Below, piece after piece: positions 5,391 through 7,404 of a stretch of 7,404 nt of DNA. The translations under genes were made by a program, and so were the position numbers. The notes below the pieces were generated by a model. The model did not search any database and was not told where the DNA came from. It was given only the letters and a program-made list of their open reading frames with translations. The stretch comes from Clostridia bacterium (GTDB lineage Bacteria; Bacillota; Clostridia; Oscillospirales; Acutalibacteraceae). The stretch is from the NCBI GenBank assembly GCA_017631745.1, contig JAGBSR010000028.1, positions 1 through 7,404 of the forward strand, given 5' to 3'. Position 1 is the stretch's first letter. Every line of letters begins with the position of its first letter.

Positions 5391-7039
5391 ACAGCATCAC
5401 CGCCTTTCACTCTCAGAGTTACATAAACGGTTTCATCTTCTGATGTAAGTGTCAGTCTTCCACCGAGTTTTTCTGTTGTATCATAAAACTTATGTAATAT
5501 GTAAAGCTCCTTGTTTGTATCAGCAGTAATTCTAAAGCTGAAGCCGTCATCAAAGCTGATTTTTGCTGTTACCGCATAAAGCTCAGGCAGAAGCTCCTCA
5601 AGTACAGCCTGCCACAAGTCAAAACAAAGAAGAATAAGGTCAGCATCAAGGCCCTTGTGTTCGTCAGAGTACACATCAGAAACACCGCCGTAAAGTCTGA
5701 TATATTCTGAGGATTCCTTAAGGCTGAGATAAAGCTCCTCAGAGTTATTAAGCTGCCTTCTGTCTTTAAGCAAGGAGAGATTTGCTCTTCTTTTTACATA
5801 ACAGTTAAGAATACAGATATGAGCCATATTCTTTCTGAAATCACCGTCGGTGTCAATAAGTCCCGATATCATTTCAAGCTCCGGTCTGACAAGCTCAGAA
5901 ATAGAGTCATATAGTCTTGTCTGCTCGGCAATTTTTGCTCTCTGCTCACGAATTTCATTTTCAGCACGAAGCAGGTCGCCTTCTTCAGAAAGGCTCTGAC
6001 TGATCTGTTCAAGCCGTTCATTCATTTCATTGACAGCCGTCATATCCTCGGTCCAGTAAACATAGCCGCCTGATATACGGTTTGAAAGCAGAAGTGTGTT
6101 TTCGTCTGTAAAAACATTCTTATCCTTTGCCTCGTTCATCTGCTCTCCGGTAAGATTCAAAGCATTGTCGGAACGGTAAACAACATTGTTGTCAAAGCCT
6201 GCGATCTGAAAAGCAGCACTTGATTTTGAAACAATTTCACCGTAAGCACTGTTTGAGGGCATAATACCGATACGGATACTGCTTTCAAGCATAGCAATCA
6301 AAATAAAGCAGTGGGTTTCAGGCAGGTTGAAGGGAGCCACAGTCCATAAGCCTAATATATAGTCACTGAGAATATAAACAGAACCGATCAATAGCCAAAA
6401 CACAGGCATCCATGCTTTCTTTTTATTAACTGCTCTGCACTTGACAGAGAGAATAATCACCGCAGCAATAAGGAAGAAATAAATCCATACAGTTGAAATA
6501 TAAAAGAGAACACCCCAATCGTATTGCTGATCCCAGGCAACAAAATCAATGTTAAAGCTGAAGGCAAGCTGATGTATATCGTTAGTCAGATACATTGCAA
6601 CAAGCACGCCTGCAAAAGCAAAAAGGATATAAAATATTTTCGGTAGTCTGTAATCTTCCTGTTTGCCTACTCTGAACGAAATTATATAAGCAAGATAAGT
6701 TGCAAAAATCTGCGGAACATAGTAGAGGTACCATAAAAAACGCCCTGCAAAATTTCCGTCAAGATAAATTCTGTGCTTTGCCGCACCGAAAAGGACATAC
6801 ATAACCATAAAGAACACAACGGCAAGTATAAGGCGTCGGGTTTTAACCGAAAGAATACTTCTTTCGATATAGATACCCCAGGAGAAAATAATTCCTAAAT
6901 AAATAATGTTACTGTAAACAAATGTGAGAGTTCCTACAGAAGCTACAGACGGTACGACCATTCTTAAGATACCTGCCGACAGAAAAAGAACACCTGATAA
7001 GACGGCAGGAAATTGTTTGATTTTGTTTTTCTGCGGCAT
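5387..7039 (-). CDS. 7TM sensor protein with degenerate histidine-kinase half (pseudokinase)
   Basis: The start used here is the ATG at 7039 (550 residues). An earlier in-frame ATG at 7075 (562 residues) lacks a ribosome binding site and overlaps a TATAAT -10 box, whereas 7039 has AAGGG 6 bases upstream. Numbering below follows the 562-residue form. About seven membrane helices lie near 24-43, 49-70, 81-97, 113-134, 146-163, 188-211 and 222-242, resembling the 7TM input domain of Clostridia histidine kinases. A PAS-like region (about 272-345) and a coiled coil (about 345-388) follow. The kinase part is altered: where the partner kinase has IHDMLG this one has LYDSIS, so the phosphoacceptor His is Tyr389. 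The N-box Asn is replaced by Pro497, and the D-x-G and Gly-rich loops are missing, although the end of the ATPase fold (about 525-556) is still alignable. It is likely a sensing partner of the downstream kinase rather than an active kinase. The stop overlaps the next start. Confidence 0.85.
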   Translation of the reverse strand: MPQKNKIKQFPAVLSGVLFLSAGILRMVVPSVASVGTLTFVYSNIIYLGIIFSWGIYIERSILSVKTRRLILAVVFFMVMYVLFGAAKHRIYLDGNFAGRFLWYLYYVPQIFATYLAYIISFRVGKQEDYRLPKIFYILFAFAGVLVAMYLTNDIHQLAFSFNIDFVAWDQQYDWGVLFYISTVWIYFFLIAAVIILSVKCRAVNKKKAWMPVFWLLIGSVYILSDYILGLWTVAPFNLPETHCFILIAMLESSIRIGIMPSNSAYGEIVSKSSAAFQIAGFDNNVVYRSDNALNLTGEQMNEAKDKNVFTDENTLLLSNRISGGYVYWTEDMTAVNEMNERLEQISQSLSEEGDLLRAENEIREQRAKIAEQTRLYDSISELVRPELEMISGLIDTDGDFRKNMAHICILNCYVKRRANLSLLKDRRQLNNSEELYLSLKESSEYIRLYGGVSDVYSDEHKGLDADLILLCFDLWQAVLEELLPELYAVTAKISFDDGFSFRITADTNKELYILHKFYDTTEKLGGRLTLTSEDETVYVTLRVKGGDAV

Positions 7040-7045
7040 AAGCTT

Positions 7046-7053
7046 CCCTTCTT
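7046..7053 (-). promoter_or_regulatory. Ribosome binding site that decides the start of the 7TM sensor gene
   Basis: The minus strand reads AAGAAGGG ending 6 bases before the ATG at 7039. The alternative ATG at 7075 is preceded only by AT-rich promoter sequence. The position of this site inside the longer reading frame argues that the protein starts MPQKNKIKQF. Confidence 0.65.
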
Positions 7054-7073
7054 TCACATCTGAAGTCAGGTTC

Positions 7074-7102
7074 ATTATATATTAAAGTAAAAGAATTATC
7101 AA
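7074..7102 (-). promoter_or_regulatory. Near-consensus housekeeping promoter of the two-component operon
   Basis: The minus strand carries TTGATA (7102-7097), a 17-base spacer and TATAAT (7079-7074), an almost perfect sigma-A type promoter. Transcription should begin near 7067, inside the longest reading frame of the sensor gene. No copy of the 20-base operator is found here, so the operon appears to be expressed constitutively and not through the operator used by its neighbours. Confidence 0.8.
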
Positions 7103-7157
7103 GTGGCGAAATATATTGAAAAAAGATGGCGATTATTACTCTTCGCTTTCAGATAAG

Positions 7158-7190
7158 TAAAGGTAAACGGAACGGCTTTTGCCGTTCCGT
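7158..7190 (-). terminator. Intrinsic terminator after the manganese catalase gene
   Basis: A perfect 10-pair stem ACGGAACGGC / GCCGTTCCGT with an AAAA loop (minus strand 7190-7167) begins 5 bases after the catalase stop. It is followed by TTACCTTTACTT, a T tract of only moderate strength. Confidence 0.75.
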
Positions 7191-7195
7191 CTTTG

Positions 7196-7404
7196 TCAGC
7201 TTCTGCAGTTCTTATCAAACGCAGGGTTAAAGGCATAAAAGTTCTTACAATCCATTTTGTCAGTTGCAATGCGAAGGCCCTCGCCAAATCGCTGATAGTG
7301 CACAACCTCTCTTGCACGAAGAAACTTGATAACATCTTTCACATCGGGGTCATCAACGAGACGAAGGATGTTGTCATAGGTGGTACGAGCCTTTTGCTCG
7401 GCTG
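7196..7404 (-). CDS. Manganese catalase family protein, CotJC-like, C-terminal end (runs off the window)
   Basis: The frame is open from the window edge (first full codon at 7402) to the TGA at 7196-7198, giving 68 residues. The sequence AEQKARTTYDNILRL followed by a D-D-P-D-V segment and the motif R-E-V-V-H-Y-Q-R-F-G-E matches the conserved end of the dimanganese catalase family as found in the spore coat protein CotJC. The Glu and His of R-E-x-x-H are expected metal ligands of the second half of the four-helix bundle. The protein ends KNFYAFNPAFDKNCRS shortly after, as usual for the short CotJC branch. The enzyme would break down hydrogen peroxide; a spore coat location is plausible but not shown. 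It belongs to a separate transcription unit that ends at the hairpin just downstream, and has no visible link to the signalling operon. Confidence 0.8.
   Translation of the reverse strand, partial: AEQKARTTYDNILRLVDDPDVKDVIKFLRAREVVHYQRFGEGLRIATDKMDCKNFYAFNPAFDKNCRS

Noticed and set aside
7099..7335. Minus-strand open frame of 78 codons
   Set aside because: It is out of frame with the catalase end, which is clearly recognisable in another frame, and it runs through the catalase terminator hairpin.

Overview
The window looks like a piece of a Clostridia (Bacillota) chromosome, probably from the Oscillospiraceae/Ruminococcaceae-type gut lineages. The grounds are the strong AAGGAG-type ribosome binding sites, the TATAAT-type promoters, a CotJC-like manganese catalase, the look of the signal peptides, and a cytosolic UshA/YunD-like nucleotidase of a type I associate with gut Clostridia. 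This is family recognition only; no database search was possible. Every supportable gene is on the minus strand, so gene order reads from high to low coordinates.

Layout from right to left. (1) 7404-7196: the C-terminal end of a CotJC-like manganese catalase, cut by the window edge and followed by an intrinsic terminator. (2) 7102-3464: a three-gene signalling operon driven by a near-consensus promoter (TTGATA-17-TATAAT). It encodes a 7TM sensor protein with a degenerate kinase half, an intact NarL/DesK-type histidine kinase with three membrane segments, and a NarL/FixJ response regulator. The two gene junctions overlap (ATGA type and 8 bases) and the operon ends in a GC-rich terminator. (3) 3401-1857: a cytosolic bifunctional metallophosphatase/5'-nucleotidase. 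(4) 1841-531: a lipoprotein with HEAT-like helical repeats, ending in a strong terminator. (5) 416-1: the start of an unrecognised secreted protein that runs off the window.

The most notable feature is a perfectly identical 20-base block, CACCCTACAAATGTAGGGGT, found three times, once upstream of each of the three genes that follow the two-component operon. Its core is the inverted repeat CCCTACA-AA-TGTAGGG, a 7-2-7 layout like that used by NarL-type regulators. In each copy it lies 22 or 23 bases upstream of a TATAAT-like -10 box, centred near -42.5/-43.5. The simplest reading is a compact local regulon: the 7TM pseudokinase and the active kinase sense something at the membrane, phosphorylate the response regulator, and the regulator acts on the nucleotidase, the lipoprotein and the secreted protein through the shared operator. 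The signalling operon's own promoter lacks the operator. The link between regulator and operator is inference; the repeats, their spacing and the domain calls are read from the sequence.

No CRISPR array, tRNA, rRNA, transposase or attachment site was seen. Intergenic spaces are all short (under about 210 bases) and are largely accounted for by the promoters and terminators listed.
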